Positions 1-8,238 are shown, counted from the first letter of the stretch. The stretch: DNA of 33,150 nt from UBA947 sp031550975 (GCA_031550975.1 JAVBOC010000018.1:1-33150); one strand, 5' to 3'. The notes: generated from the sequence alone by a model not told the origin. Translations and numbers: made by a program.

Positions 1-2070
1 CAAGCTAAATTACTCTCAATAACCGCTAGATTAGCGGATAACGAGTTGCATTCGCAGTTTATTACGAATGCTAAAATGCGTCTTGCGACGGATTCAAGTG
101 AAGCTACAGCAGAGTATATGAGATCGTTGGATGCGACTCAATTGATGTACACAACCTATGATGCTAAAGGCAACAAGTCCTACCAAAAGCTTACTCCGGG
201 AATCATCATGACTTACGGAGACCTCAAAAACCAGTACGGTATTGTAAACCAATACGGGCAATTGATGGTATCTTCAACCGATGCACAGAATTTTGCTGAT
301 AGCAAAAATATGGCTGAGTTTCTTGGTAAATACAATGTAGGACTTAAATCAAACCCTAGATATACAAGTCACTTAGAATCAATATATGGTAAGCAATACG
401 GCCAATTCTTTGATAAAAATAACCCTACAGCTTGGCACACCGGTATTGTTGACGGTTCAGATTCTCTCTTAAAACAAATCGGAACATACGATGATGTTAC
501 GGGCACATGGACATTAACTTCAAAAGATAGAAACAGCGCGGCTTATGCTGCACTGAAAGCTCAAATGGCTGATTGGTATAGTAATCTTAATTCATACGAT
601 ATGGAAGGTACGGCAGCTCAATGGACACAAGCTTTGAGTGAGCCGCCATATACATCATTAAGCGATACTCCACCGGCTGCTCCTGTTTATGATACAGAAC
701 CACAGCCGCCTAATCCATTTGATATTGATGCATTTATTGCAAGTTTCCCATGGCCAGCTACAATAGTGCCGAGTACCGGAAACTGTTGGGCTCCAACCAA
801 CTGGGGTGGAGCGTGGATGGACGGATCAAACAACCACTATACTCACCACTTTGCAGCATTTATGTACGACTTTGATGCTATAGGCCTCGGTAGCGGGATA
901 TTGACAGGTCTTGTACAAGATAGAGATACCCCAGATGCCGCACAGACCAACATTGTTAACAAGATGCAATCATTAATGGCTAATTCATATTATGGTGTTA
1001 AGGATGACTCAATATACAACGGTTCTCCTTTGATGACATATAGCAATAATCAACTTTTAACATCTGTAGCAAAACTAAATACAGACTTACTTAATGTATT
1101 TGGAAAATTAGCTGCAAATGCTGGTGGTGCAGCGATATCAGCACCAAATAAGACGGCTGTTAACACAGCATTAGATACAATGAAGCCTTATTTAAATTCT
1201 TTGCAAGCACCCGGAGCTAGTGCTATATACAGCGACTTAATGAGCCAATTAAGTAGCGCAACAACTAACAATCAGGTTGCTTACATTATCGCTGACGGCT
1301 ATTATAATATACTCACTGCAATTATTCGTCAGGTTGAATTTAACGAGGCGCTTATCCCGGCAAAAGAACAAAGAGAAACAGAAGCTACAATTGAACAACA
1401 AAAGTATAACCAAGATTACGCAGCTTGGGTACAAGACTGTGCTGCAAAAGATTCTCTGTATCAAGCGCAATTAGCAGCTTGGGAATCCTCTTGGGACGCT
1501 CAATGGAATGCGTTAGAAAACTGGCTTAACCAATGCCAAGGGTTAAACGTCAATGTGTCAGACGCCTTGAACAGCGTCCCTGCTCAAGAAATCCCAAACC
1601 AAGATGACCCTAAAACGCAATGGTATATAAACCTTTGGTATAGAATGGGCGGAATAAGTGAGACAACAAAATCTTCAACTGCTGCTAATAACTACAGAGT
1701 ATTAGACGACAAATACATGAACAACTCTGCTTGGTTACAATATGCAATCGAAAACGGCATCGTTACTGTTGAACAAGTAATGTTTGACGAAAACGGTTCT
1801 GTTGCCTACCCGGGACTCGAAAACCACGAGTGGAAATCAACAATCTACACTTCAATCATTGATATCACATATCAAGATGACACTTTAGCAATCGCAAGAG
1901 CAGAAGCAAAATACGAACAAGCTTTACGTGAGATCGAGCAAAAAGACAAGAAATACGATTCTGATCTAAAGAAACTTGAGACTCAGCACAGCTCTATGCA
2001 GACAGAATACGAGTCAATGAAGGGTATCATTGATAAGAACATTGAGCGTTCATTTAAAGCATTTAGCTAG
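1..2070 (+). CDS. Large hypothetical protein with C-terminal coiled coil, 5' end outside the window
   Basis: The reading frame is open from base 1 (it begins QAKLLSITARLADNELHSQF), so the gene starts upstream of the window; the TTG at 46 is not a convincing start. About 689 residues are visible. I do not recognise a catalytic domain. The N-terminal part has ARLADNELHSQ and AKMRLA, the centre is rich in Asn, Tyr, Trp and Ser with a Pro-rich stretch near 690-720, and the last ~60 residues are charged and heptad-like (AKYEQALREIEQKDKKYDSD, then a segment ending IERSFKAFS), predicting a coiled coil. No membrane segment is seen. Composition and architecture resemble the multi-copy extracellular or filament-like proteins of gut Melainabacteria (inference from memory, not a search). 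It is convergent with the transporter gene, with only 7 bp between their stops. Confidence 0.8.
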   Translation, partial: QAKLLSITARLADNELHSQFITNAKMRLATDSSEATAEYMRSLDATQLMYTTYDAKGNKSYQKLTPGIIMTYGDLKNQYGIVNQYGQLMVSSTDAQNFADSKNMAEFLGKYNVGLKSNPRYTSHLESIYGKQYGQFFDKNNPTAWHTGIVDGSDSLLKQIGTYDDVTGTWTLTSKDRNSAAYAALKAQMADWYSNLNSYDMEGTAAQWTQALSEPPYTSLSDTPPAAPVYDTEPQPPNPFDIDAFIASFPWPATIVPSTGNCWAPTNWGGAWMDGSNNHYTHHFAAFMYDFDAIGLGSGILTGLVQDRDTPDAAQTNIVNKMQSLMANSYYGVKDDSIYNGSPLMTYSNNQLLTSVAKLNTDLLNVFGKLAANAGGAAISAPNKTAVNTALDTMKPYLNSLQAPGASAIYSDLMSQLSSATTNNQVAYIIADGYYNILTAIIRQVEFNEALIPAKEQRETEATIEQQKYNQDYAAWVQDCAAKDSLYQAQLAAWESSWDAQWNALENWLNQCQGLNVNVSDALNSVPAQEIPNQDDPKTQWYINLWYRMGGISETTKSSTAANNYRVLDDKYMNNSAWLQYAIENGIVTVEQVMFDENGSVAYPGLENHEWKSTIYTSIIDITYQDDTLAIARAEAKYEQALREIEQKDKKYDSDLKKLETQHSSMQTEYESMKGIIDKNIERSFKAFS

Positions 2071-2077
2071 TCTTGCT

Positions 2078-3376
2078 CTAAAAATACTTAATCAGTAAGA
2101 ATGCTGAACTCATCGCAAGCGAAATAAAAGTTACAAGCGCACCGTATTTCATAAACTTGAAAAAGTGTATCGGATGTTCGTGCGCTGTTGCGGTTTCGCT
2201 AACAATAACGTTTGCAGCGGCGCCGATTATAGTTAAGTTTCCGCCAAGACACGCTCCGAGAGAGAGAGCCCACCAAAGCGGGTTGTGCATGTGAGGCGCT
2301 GCAACGTAGGGCATTGAATGCTGAACTTGATCAATCAACGGCGCCATAGTCGCGGTATAAGGAATATTATCCACAATGCCCGAGAGGATTCCCGAACCCC
2401 ACAAGATCAATATCGTTGCCAATTTTAGGCTGCCATTTGTTAGCTGGATTAATTTATCTGCTAAAAAACTTATCCCGCCGGAAGCCTCAAAGCCGCCGAT
2501 AATAATAAATAACCCAACAAAGAAAAATATCGTAAGCCACTCAATATTTCTATAAACTTTTTCAGGCTTTTCAAAAATAAGTAAGAAGCCCGCACCGGCA
2601 AGCGCGAATACCCAAGCCGCAATATGTGTAATGTCGTGGGTTACAAACCCCAAAATAACGAGCGCTAATGTTATCATTGAGCGAATCATTAATTTTTTAT
2701 CAGTAATTGTTTCGGAGTTATCCAAACTCGCGACATGCGCCATCTTTTCAGGTGTTGCCTTGAGACATTTGCGAAACATAAATATAATAATTCCTATACA
2801 AACAAGGAAAATCAGCGTCACAATTCCGGTCAGTTCATAGACAAAATCCATAAAACTCAAACCAGCTTTTGCACCAATAATCAGGTTTGGCGGATCACCA
2901 ATTAGGGTCGCTGTACCGCCGATGTTTGAAGCAAGAATTTCTGTAATCAAAAAACATACCGGGTCAATGCGAAACTCTCTTGCAATGATAAAAGTTACCG
3001 GCATAACAAGAACAACTGTTGTAACGTTATCCAAAAACGCAGAGGCTATTGCCGTAAACACAGCCAATGCAAACAAAACCCACACCGGATGACCTTTTGT
3101 GTAGTGCAAAAGTTTTATCGCCATCCATTTAAAAACACCGCTTTTTGCTGCAATATTGACGATTATCATCATCCCGACAAGCAGGAAAATGACGTCGAAC
3201 GCAACATGTTCAAACGCGTTTTTTGAATTAAGCAATCCCAAAAGCAAGGTCAAGGCTGCGCCAACAAGCGCCACAACTGATTTTTGAACCTTCTCCATCG
3301 CTATAAAAGCATAAGCAATCAACAGGATTACACCTGAAATAATCATCGCATTCTGTGATATGAATTCATGTATCAT
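2078..3376 (-). CDS. ArsB/NhaD-type ion transporter superfamily permease
   Basis: A 432-residue integral membrane protein with about eleven hydrophobic segments along its length. The family signature is the first-half loop with GGTATLIGDPPNLIIG, echoed in the second half by GACLGGNLTIIGAAANV, the inverted-repeat layout of the ArsB/NhaD/CitM (SLC13-like, IT) superfamily. Members exchange Na+ and H+, or export arsenite or carry organic anions; the substrate cannot be read from the sequence. NhaD-like Na+/H+ exchange is the likeliest guess, since no arsenic genes are nearby. The ATG at 3376 is chosen because an extended -10 box ends exactly 6 bases upstream and no Shine-Dalgarno is visible, so the mRNA is probably leaderless. 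It lies downstream of aroB in the same direction but seems to be transcribed separately. Confidence 0.85.
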   Translation of the reverse strand: MIHEFISQNAMIISGVILLIAYAFIAMEKVQKSVVALVGAALTLLLGLLNSKNAFEHVAFDVIFLLVGMMIIVNIAAKSGVFKWMAIKLLHYTKGHPVWVLFALAVFTAIASAFLDNVTTVVLVMPVTFIIAREFRIDPVCFLITEILASNIGGTATLIGDPPNLIIGAKAGLSFMDFVYELTGIVTLIFLVCIGIIIFMFRKCLKATPEKMAHVASLDNSETITDKKLMIRSMITLALVILGFVTHDITHIAAWVFALAGAGFLLIFEKPEKVYRNIEWLTIFFFVGLFIIIGGFEASGGISFLADKLIQLTNGSLKLATILILWGSGILSGIVDNIPYTATMAPLIDQVQHSMPYVAAPHMHNPLWWALSLGACLGGNLTIIGAAANVIVSETATAHEHPIHFFKFMKYGALVTFISLAMSSAFLLIKYF

Positions 3377-3382
3377 TCATTA

Positions 3383-3391
3383 ATTATAGCA
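3383..3391 (-). promoter_or_regulatory. Extended -10 promoter of the transporter gene
   Basis: On the minus strand this reads TGCTATAAT, a consensus extended -10 box. Six bases separate it from the ATG at 3376, so the predicted transcription start falls on the A of the start codon. Confidence 0.65.
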
Positions 3392-3424
3392 TAAATCGTC
3401 TGGAATTTAATTTAAAAAATAATT

Positions 3425-3451
3425 GTCATCCTGAAACAAGTTCGGAATGAC
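3425..3451. repeat. Short GTCAT...ATGAC palindrome
   Basis: A 27-bp inverted repeat with arms GTCATCCTGAA and TTCGGAATGAC around a 5-base loop, placed between the aroB stop and the transporter promoter. Its ends match those of the larger palindromic elements inside prmC and the arnT-like gene, so it looks like a minimal or internally deleted copy. It could also act as a terminator stem for aroB, but no clear T-tract follows. Confidence 0.7.
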
Positions 3452-3460
3452 AGATGGTTT

Positions 3461-4546
3461 TTAAGGCTTTAAAATCTCATCGGTATCAACTTCGTGGATT
3501 TCAACAATCGAATAATCGGTCGGCAGAACAAAGCTTATTTTGTCGCTCTCTACTTTTTTATCCTGTTTCATGTGGGGAAGTAATTTATCCAACGAAAGAT
3601 TCGGGACCTCGCGGAAATTGAATTTTTTCATAAAATTATTCGCAAAGTCTTTGTATTGTTCATCAATCAAACCTTTTTTAAACGCGATTTCAAAGGCAAA
3701 CTTCATGCCGGCAACGACACTTTCACCGTGGGTATATTTTTTATATTTTGTTTCTCGCTCTATTGCGTGTCCGTATGTGTGGCCGAAATTCAGGATTTTA
3801 CGAAGACAGCTTTCTTTCTCGTCTTTACAAACAACAGAGGTTTTTAAGACAAGACAAATTTCAATGAGTCTTGCAACCGCTCCTTGATCGTGAGCCTGGA
3901 TTTTATCTATGTTTTGATCTAAAAAACTAACAAGATTATGCTCATAATCACACGGACAGCTTTTTTCAATAAGCGCATATTTAACGATTTCGCCAAACCC
4001 TGTTTTGAATTCAGTCTCGTTAAGTGTGCGCAAGAAATTGGTGTTAATCAAAACGGCTCTTGGCTGATGAAAAGCGCCCACAAGGTTTTTACCGTGGTCG
4101 GTATTTATCCCGACTTTGCCGCCGACAGAACTGTCAACGCATGCCAGCAAGGTCGTTGGAATTTGTATAAAATCTATTCCACGCATATATGTTGCCGCCA
4201 CAAACCCTGCCAAATCCCCGCAAACTCCGCCGCCGATAGCGACAATAGTGTCTTTACGGGTTAAACCGGACTTGAGCGCAAAATCCATAATTTTCTGATA
4301 GGTCTTAAAATTCTTTTGGCACTCACCATCTTTTAGAATATAAGTCACAAAACTGGACGCATTGAGTTTAAGTTTCTCGCTGTATAATTTATGAACCTTC
4401 TCTGAAATAACAACCAGAATCTTTTTCCCGCGCACATAAGTGTAGATTTTCTCACGCAAAGTCGAAAAATCATCGCTGTCAATGATTATCGGATAGTGTT
4501 CCGGTTTTCCTGGCAAATCAACATTAATGATAACAGGGTCAGTCAT
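3461..4546 (-). CDS. aroB: 3-dehydroquinate synthase
   Basis: Converts DAHP to 3-dehydroquinate, the second step of the shikimate pathway, using NAD and a divalent metal. The protein has 361 residues, usual for the family. The NAD-binding and substrate loop is clear around residues 104-150: AIGGGVCGDLAGF, YMRGIDFIQIPTTLLACVDS and SVGGKVGIN. Metal-ligand motifs follow: the Glu of GFGEIVKYAL, the His of LNFGHTYGHAIE and the His of THGESVVAGM. The ATG overlaps the end of aroK by 8 bp and has a Shine-Dalgarno (TAGGAG) within the aroK coding end, so the two are translationally coupled. It is the third enzyme gene in the aroC-aroK-aroB order. Confidence 0.97.
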   Translation of the reverse strand: MTDPVIINVDLPGKPEHYPIIIDSDDFSTLREKIYTYVRGKKILVVISEKVHKLYSEKLKLNASSFVTYILKDGECQKNFKTYQKIMDFALKSGLTRKDTIVAIGGGVCGDLAGFVAATYMRGIDFIQIPTTLLACVDSSVGGKVGINTDHGKNLVGAFHQPRAVLINTNFLRTLNETEFKTGFGEIVKYALIEKSCPCDYEHNLVSFLDQNIDKIQAHDQGAVARLIEICLVLKTSVVCKDEKESCLRKILNFGHTYGHAIERETKYKKYTHGESVVAGMKFAFEIAFKKGLIDEQYKDFANNFMKKFNFREVPNLSLDKLLPHMKQDKKVESDKISFVLPTDYSIVEIHEVDTDEILKP

Positions 4547-5036
4547 TTAAGGCTCCTAAAATTTCATTAACGATATTATATGGAGTTTTGCCCACGGTGT
4601 CAATTGTACAGTGCGCCTGAAGATAATTATTACCCCTTTGTTCCAGCAAATCAGAAATACTAACCGTTTTGAGCAGTGGTCTGTGGGTTTCGGCTTTAAT
4701 TCTCTCGTCAATTGTCGCAGGGTCTGCTTTTAGGTATACTACAAAAGCGTTTGCAAGCAGATTTTTGCGGTTTTCTTCACTCTCAAACGCCCCACCGCCG
4801 ATTGAGATGCTAAGATGCGAAGATGCTTGGATGCTTAGTTCTTTTATCTTTTCACTTTCAAGCTTACGGAAGTATTCTTCACCGTGCTGCGCAAAAATTT
4901 CGCTAATACTAAGCCCTGTTTCGCGCTCAATTTCTTCGTCTATATCGACAAAATCGTACCCGTGCTTTGCAAGCTCGCGGCCAACAGTGGTTTTACCCGA
5001 ACCCGGCAATCCGATTAGAACAATATTATTTCGCAT
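4539..5036 (-). CDS. aroK: Shikimate kinase
   Basis: Phosphorylates shikimate at the 3-OH using ATP. The protein has 165 residues. Visible motifs: Walker A GLPGSGKT at residues 9-16, the substrate-binding DID at 31-33, Arg57 in YFRKLES, the GGG at 80-82, and the lid Arg119 in HRPLL. The segment before the GGG (LSIQASSHLSISI) is slightly longer than in the E. coli protein and is encoded by four tandem octamers (4805-4836). The ATG at 5036 directly abuts a small hairpin whose loop and 3' arm contain the Shine-Dalgarno, so translation may be limited unless ribosomes arrive from aroC. Its 3' end overlaps aroB by 8 bp. Confidence 0.96.
   Translation of the reverse strand: MRNNIVLIGLPGSGKTTVGRELAKHGYDFVDIDEEIERETGLSISEIFAQHGEEYFRKLESEKIKELSIQASSHLSISIGGGAFESEENRKNLLANAFVVYLKADPATIDERIKAETHRPLLKTVSISDLLEQRGNNYLQAHCTIDTVGKTPYNIVNEILGALND
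4805..4836. repeat. Four tandem octamers inside aroK
   Basis: Read on the plus strand: AGATGCTA, AGATGCGA, AGATGCTT, GGATGCTT. The array is in the aroK coding region just before the conserved GGG motif. Its 8-base period recalls the octamer array inside mfd, but the unit differs. Confidence 0.7.
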
Positions 5037-5051
5037 AAGCCCTCCGGGCTT
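5037..5051 (-). promoter_or_regulatory. Hairpin hiding the aroK Shine-Dalgarno
   Basis: On the minus strand AAGCCC-GGA-GGGCTT forms a perfect 6-bp stem with a 3-base loop and ends at the base before the aroK ATG. The ribosome-binding GGAGG spans the loop and the 3' arm. This predicts low independent initiation on aroK. Confidence 0.55.
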
Positions 5052-5101
5052 GTGATGCGCTCACTCGCAAAACAAAGCATAAACGTTTTGTTCTGTCTCG
5101 C
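5052..5101. repeat. Intergenic hairpin element between aroC and aroK
   Basis: On the minus strand it carries a GCGAG box just after the aroC stop, an imperfect stem built from AACAAAACG and TTTGTTTTG, and a second box GCGAGTGAGC, then leads into the hairpin abutting aroK. The same order of parts recurs at 6640-6725 and 22985-23080. Confidence 0.4.
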
Positions 5102-6112
5102 TTACTTATCATAATTTTTCTTAATTTCTTCTATGCTGTCGCCGCCAAATTTCAAAAGAATTTCATCAGCCAAAACACAAGCCACACGGGCTTCAGCCAC
5201 AACCGCGCAAGCTTCAACCGCACAAGTGTCAGCGCGTTCAACAAATGCTTCAACTGCTTCGCCGGTTACACTATCAACGGTTTTGAGCGGTTTTGCCATA
5301 GTCGGAATCGGCTTCATAATAGCTTTTATAATAAGCGGCGATCCGTTTGTCATCCCGCCTTCAATCCCGCCGGCGTTATTTGTCGGACGGTAAATATCAG
5401 AACCCTGTGCAATTATCTCATCATGGTACTGACTCCCAGGAATCCCAAGTGGATTTTGACCAATTTCAACAACTTTTACCGCAGGAATACTCATGACAGC
5501 TTGCGCCAGTTTTCCATCAATTCCTCTGTCCCAATGCACATGAGAGCCAAGTCCAACAGGCAAATTGCCGTAAATTATTTCTATTTTTCCGCCCACAGAG
5601 TCACCGGCTGATTTAGCTATGTCAATTTCAGCTTCAAAACTCTCGGTTGTATTACCGATTTGCAAGATTTTGGAATGCCCTTTAATACCAAGTTCTTTTA
5701 AAAAAGTTTTTGCAATGGCGCCGACAGCAACTTCAATCGCTGTTTTTCTGGCGCTTGAACGCTCCAGAATATTGCGTAAATCTTTGTGACCGTATTTTAT
5801 GCCGCCCGCATAGTCCGCATGCCCGGGACGATATGCCGTAAAAGGAGTTTCCCAATTGTCATGATTGCGGTTTTTAATAACAAGTGCAATCGGCGACCCG
5901 ATGGTTTTGTCCTTACGCACCCCGGAAGTTATTTCGACTGTGTCGGTTTCCAGTTTCATTCTATTGCCGCGGCCATAACCTTGCTGGCGGCGTGCAAGTT
6001 CTGAGTTGATAAAATTAATATCAATCTCAAGCCCTGCGGGCATACCTTCAATGATGGCCGTTAAGCACTCTCCGTGGCTTTCGCCCGCTGTCAAGAATCT
6101 GAATTTTTCCAT
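5102..6112 (-). CDS. aroC: Chorismate synthase
   Basis: Catalyses the last shikimate step, EPSP to chorismate, with reduced FMN. It has 336 residues, somewhat shorter than the common 350-390. Family motifs are present in order: GESHGECLTAIIEGMPAG near residue 11, RRQQGYGRGNRMKLE, SGVRKDKTIGSPIAL, YRPGHADYAGGIKYG, RNILERSSARKTA, and GGIEGGMTNGSPLI in the C-terminal third. The ATG at 6112 is preceded by an AAGAAG-type Shine-Dalgarno. It lies 30 bp after the secreted-protein gene and upstream of aroK, in a probable operon. Confidence 0.97.
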   Translation of the reverse strand: MEKFRFLTAGESHGECLTAIIEGMPAGLEIDINFINSELARRQQGYGRGNRMKLETDTVEITSGVRKDKTIGSPIALVIKNRNHDNWETPFTAYRPGHADYAGGIKYGHKDLRNILERSSARKTAIEVAVGAIAKTFLKELGIKGHSKILQIGNTTESFEAEIDIAKSAGDSVGGKIEIIYGNLPVGLGSHVHWDRGIDGKLAQAVMSIPAVKVVEIGQNPLGIPGSQYHDEIIAQGSDIYRPTNNAGGIEGGMTNGSPLIIKAIMKPIPTMAKPLKTVDSVTGEAVEAFVERADTCAVEACAVVAEARVACVLADEILLKFGGDSIEEIKKNYDK

Positions 6113-6142
6113 AAATTTCTTCTTTGTTAACCTGTCTCTATT

Positions 6143-6613
6143 TTACTTGCTTGCGTATTTTAACAGAATTTGTTCTTTAGTCTGCATCATTTCTTCTACA
6201 ATAAGCCATTTTCCATCAGACTGTTTTTGCCAGATTTGGTAGGCTTTCAATTTATAAGTCTCTTTACCCGGCTGTCTTAATGCACTTACTTTGAAACCGT
6301 TTGAAACCGGTGATACGCTAAAGTTGCTGTAAGTGTTTTTGTAGCCTTTTACTTTAGCAGCAGCAGCGCTAAGTCTCATTTGCTTCATATAAGTCGCCTT
6401 GTCAGTATTGACGTTAGCTGTTGTACCATCAGGCTTTACAACCTGTCTTATAATTTTTGCATTTGGTGAATACATAGCCTCAATCGAATTGCTGTAGCTG
6501 TTTGCAGCTGCAACATATTTGTGGAATTGTGCTAAAGCATCTTCTGCGTCACCTGCGAAAACCGCGCCACAAACCATAAACAAACTTAACACGGTCAGTA
6601 ATAATTTTTTCAT
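6143..6613 (-). CDS. Small secreted protein, possible NTF2-like fold
   Basis: A 156-residue protein with a signal peptide (MKKLLLTVLSLFMVCGAVFA, cleavage predicted before GDAEDALAQF). The start at 6613 is chosen over the upstream ATG at 6634 because a strong GAAGGAGA Shine-Dalgarno lies just before it. The mature part has a helical start, then beta-type segments ending in YQIWQKQSDGKWLIVEEMMQ, which recalls NTF2/SnoaL-like domains; that is inference only. It precedes aroC by 30 bp, but a metabolic link is not evident. It is probably periplasmic. Confidence 0.7.
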   Translation of the reverse strand: MKKLLLTVLSLFMVCGAVFAGDAEDALAQFHKYVAAANSYSNSIEAMYSPNAKIIRQVVKPDGTTANVNTDKATYMKQMRLSAAAAKVKGYKNTYSNFSVSPVSNGFKVSALRQPGKETYKLKAYQIWQKQSDGKWLIVEEMMQTKEQILLKYASK

Positions 6614-6639
6614 CTTATATCTCCTTCTACACAATTTAT

Positions 6640-6725
6640 AAGACCTTTGGTCTTGTTATATTCTCTCGCTCGCACATTTTAAAAACTCGCTTTTAAATGT
6701 GACTTACTCGTTCTATTATAACGAG
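6640..6725. repeat. Intergenic element with three consecutive hairpins
   Basis: Three stems follow each other: AAGACC/GGTCTT at 6640-6654, CACATTT/AAATGTG at 6673-6701, and CTCGTT/AACGAG at 6707-6725, with CTCGCTCGC between the first two. It is the leader region of the secreted-protein gene read leftward. Similar layouts precede aroK and the PpiC-like gene. Confidence 0.45.
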
Positions 6726-6767
6726 GAATATTTCTTTTTGTTCATTTTAACAATAGTATAGCATGGA

Positions 6768-6838
6768 TAGGAATTAGAAACTAGAGACTAGGGGTTAGTA
6801 TTTACTCTGCTAATCTTTAGTCCCTGATTCCTAGTCCC
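6768..6838. repeat. Inverted heptamer-repeat element (TAGGGAY family), copy 1
   Basis: The left arm (6769-6798) reads GGAATTA, GAAACTA, GAGACTA, GGGGTTA. The right arm (6810-6838), reverse-complemented, reads GGGACTA, GGAATCA, GGGACTA, AAGATTA. The arms are degenerate copies of the same 7-base unit and can fold into a stem with a loop of about 11 bases. It lies about 55 bp upstream of the XerD-like start. Confidence 0.8.
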
Positions 6839-6880
6839 GCCCTCATACGTTTAAACCATGAAGTGTTTATAATATTAACG

Positions 6881-6886
6881 TATAAT
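6881..6886 (+). promoter_or_regulatory. -10 box of the XerD-like gene
   Basis: A perfect TATAAT ends 7 bases before the ATG at 6894, with no room for a Shine-Dalgarno. The transcript is predicted to start at or one base before the start codon. Confidence 0.6.
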
Positions 6887-6893
6887 TGAAAAG

Positions 6894-7739
6894 ATGAGTA
6901 TACAATTTTTATCTGAATATCTGGATTTTTTGGAAATCGAAAAAGGATTGTCGCCTAACACCATTGACGCCTATCGCCGCGACCTGAGTGACTTTTTAGA
7001 CTTTTGCGGCAGCGGCGAACCTAACGATATTAATCGGACTCACGTAAATGGTTATATCAGAAAACTGCGCGAGGGGAATTTCACAGCAACAACTGTAACG
7101 CGCAAAATCGCATCGCTGCGCGGGTTTTTCAAATGGCTTTGCGCTTCTGAAACCTGTCGCAACAATCCTACTCTAACCCTTGAGCAGCCAAAATTGCCCA
7201 AAAAGTTGCCCAAGGTTATTACGTTTCAAGAAATTGACGCTATTCTAAACCAGGATATCGACACTTTTCACAGAGTTATTTTAGAACTTCTTTACGGCTG
7301 CGGCCTGCGGGTTTCGGAGCTGGTTAATTTAAAAACAAACGACATCGACATCCACGCTCGTTATCTGCGCTGCACCGGAAAAGGTTCCAAAGAAAGAATC
7401 GTGCCGATTGGCGCCAAAGCAATTGAGGCAATTGAAAATTATTTGAGCGAACGCAATCAACTTAGAATTGATAATAAGAATTTCCTCATAAACTCGAAAT
7501 TCATCCCGGCAACAAGGCAGGAAATCTACACTTTTATCCGCGAACAGGGCACAAAAATCAACAAACGCATTTCTCCGCACACCCTGCGCCATAGCTTTGC
7601 AACCCATCTGCTTGAAAACGGCGCCGATTTGCGTGTCGTGCAGGAACTCCTCGGCCACAGTGATGTTTCCACCACCCAACTCTACACCCACATCAGCAAA
7701 AAACGGTTAAAAGAAGTCTACTTCGCGATAAACTCGTAA
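6894..7739 (+). CDS. xerD: Tyrosine recombinase, XerD-like
   Basis: A 281-residue site-specific recombinase with the N-terminal SAM-like core-binding domain (residues ~1-90) and the catalytic domain. The full catalytic set is visible: Arg139 (GCGLRVSEL), Lys163 (TGKGSKERIVP), His229 and Arg232 (SPHTLRHSF), His255 (ELLGHSDV) and nucleophile Tyr264 (TQLYTHI). Length and motifs fit XerC/XerD, which resolve chromosome dimers at dif, rather than a phage integrase. A second Xer protein at 15233-16147 would be the partner; which is XerC and which XerD is uncertain. The start follows a TATAAT by 7 bases (leaderless). Its 3' end overlaps the convergent small gene by 22 bp. Confidence 0.93.
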   Translation: MSIQFLSEYLDFLEIEKGLSPNTIDAYRRDLSDFLDFCGSGEPNDINRTHVNGYIRKLREGNFTATTVTRKIASLRGFFKWLCASETCRNNPTLTLEQPKLPKKLPKVITFQEIDAILNQDIDTFHRVILELLYGCGLRVSELVNLKTNDIDIHARYLRCTGKGSKERIVPIGAKAIEAIENYLSERNQLRIDNKNFLINSKFIPATRQEIYTFIREQGTKINKRISPHTLRHSFATHLLENGADLRVVQELLGHSDVSTTQLYTHISKKRLKEVYFAINS

Positions 7740-7957
7740 TCTCTCAATCTATCAATATAGTCGTCCAAATCCGACTTCATCTTTTTACATTTTGCTGATA
7801 GTACAGCTAAACTATTGGCCACATCAGACATTTCTGCCGGGTCATGTGAGTTTGTGCAAGCCGTCGAGAGAACACTCACAAAACTGTCAATTTCCCACAA
7901 ATCCACAGATATTTCTTTGATTTCATCTTCAAGTACACATTCTTCATTTTTTAACAT
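7718..7957 (-). CDS. Small acidic helical protein, unknown
   Basis: 79 residues (MLKNEECVLEDEIKEISVDL...), mostly predicted helical, with regular hydrophobic spacing and a charged C-terminal half (KCKKMKSDLDDYIDRLRDYE). I do not recognise it. It is likely real because the ATG at 7957 has a strong AGGAGG Shine-Dalgarno at the right distance. It diverges from the HTH gene at 8029 with 71 bp between the starts, so the two may share control. It overlaps the 3' end of the XerD-like gene on the opposite strand. Confidence 0.65.
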   Translation of the reverse strand: MLKNEECVLEDEIKEISVDLWEIDSFVSVLSTACTNSHDPAEMSDVANSLAVLSAKCKKMKSDLDDYIDRLRDYEFIAK

Positions 7958-8007
7958 AATTCCTCCTTTTTATTTTCTTGGACATATAGGTCTCATGCTT
8001 TGCATCA

Positions 8008-8020
8008 TTTTGCGTCAAAA
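8008..8020. promoter_or_regulatory. Perfect palindrome upstream of the HTH gene, possible operator
   Basis: TTTTG-CGT-CAAAA is a perfect 5-bp inverted repeat ending 8 bases before the HTH start codon, where a -10 box would lie. Autorepression by the HTH protein is a reasonable inference. Repeats of TCTCATG flank it on the left and at the start codon. Confidence 0.4.
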
Positions 8021-8028
8021 TAGTTCTC

Positions 8029-8238
8029 ATGTCAAGACTTAATTTATTAGGCGAAAATATCAGAAAATTTAGAACCAAGAAGGGCTGGAGCCAACAGGTT
8101 CTGGCTGACCATGTAATCTTATCAAGAGAATACATTATGAGAGTTGAAAAAGGACAGAAATCTCCAAGTCTCAGAAAAGTCTTTCTTCTTGCAGATGTTT
8201 TGGGTATCAAGGTTTCAGATCTATTCAATTTCGATTGA
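8029..8238 (+). CDS. XRE-family HTH transcriptional regulator, single-domain
   Basis: 69 residues, essentially just a Cro/CI-type helix-turn-helix: GENIRKFRTKKGWSQQVLAD (helices 1-2), then SREYIMRVEKGQKSPSLRKV (recognition helix and family signature) and ADVLGIKVSDLF. No effector or peptidase domain is attached. Such proteins regulate their own or a neighbouring promoter. There is no clear Shine-Dalgarno. The palindrome at 8008-8020 and the divergent small gene at 7957 are the obvious candidate targets. Confidence 0.85.
   Translation: MSRLNLLGENIRKFRTKKGWSQQVLADHVILSREYIMRVEKGQKSPSLRKVFLLADVLGIKVSDLFNFD

Noticed and set aside
6894..7739. Phage or integron integrase marking a mobile island
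   Set aside because: Length and motifs fit housekeeping XerC/XerD, a partner gene is present at 15233, and no phage genes, att duplications or tRNA are seen.
7718..8238. Classical toxin-antitoxin module
   Set aside because: The genes are divergent rather than in one operon, and no RelE, HipA, MazF or similar motif is visible in the 79-residue protein.
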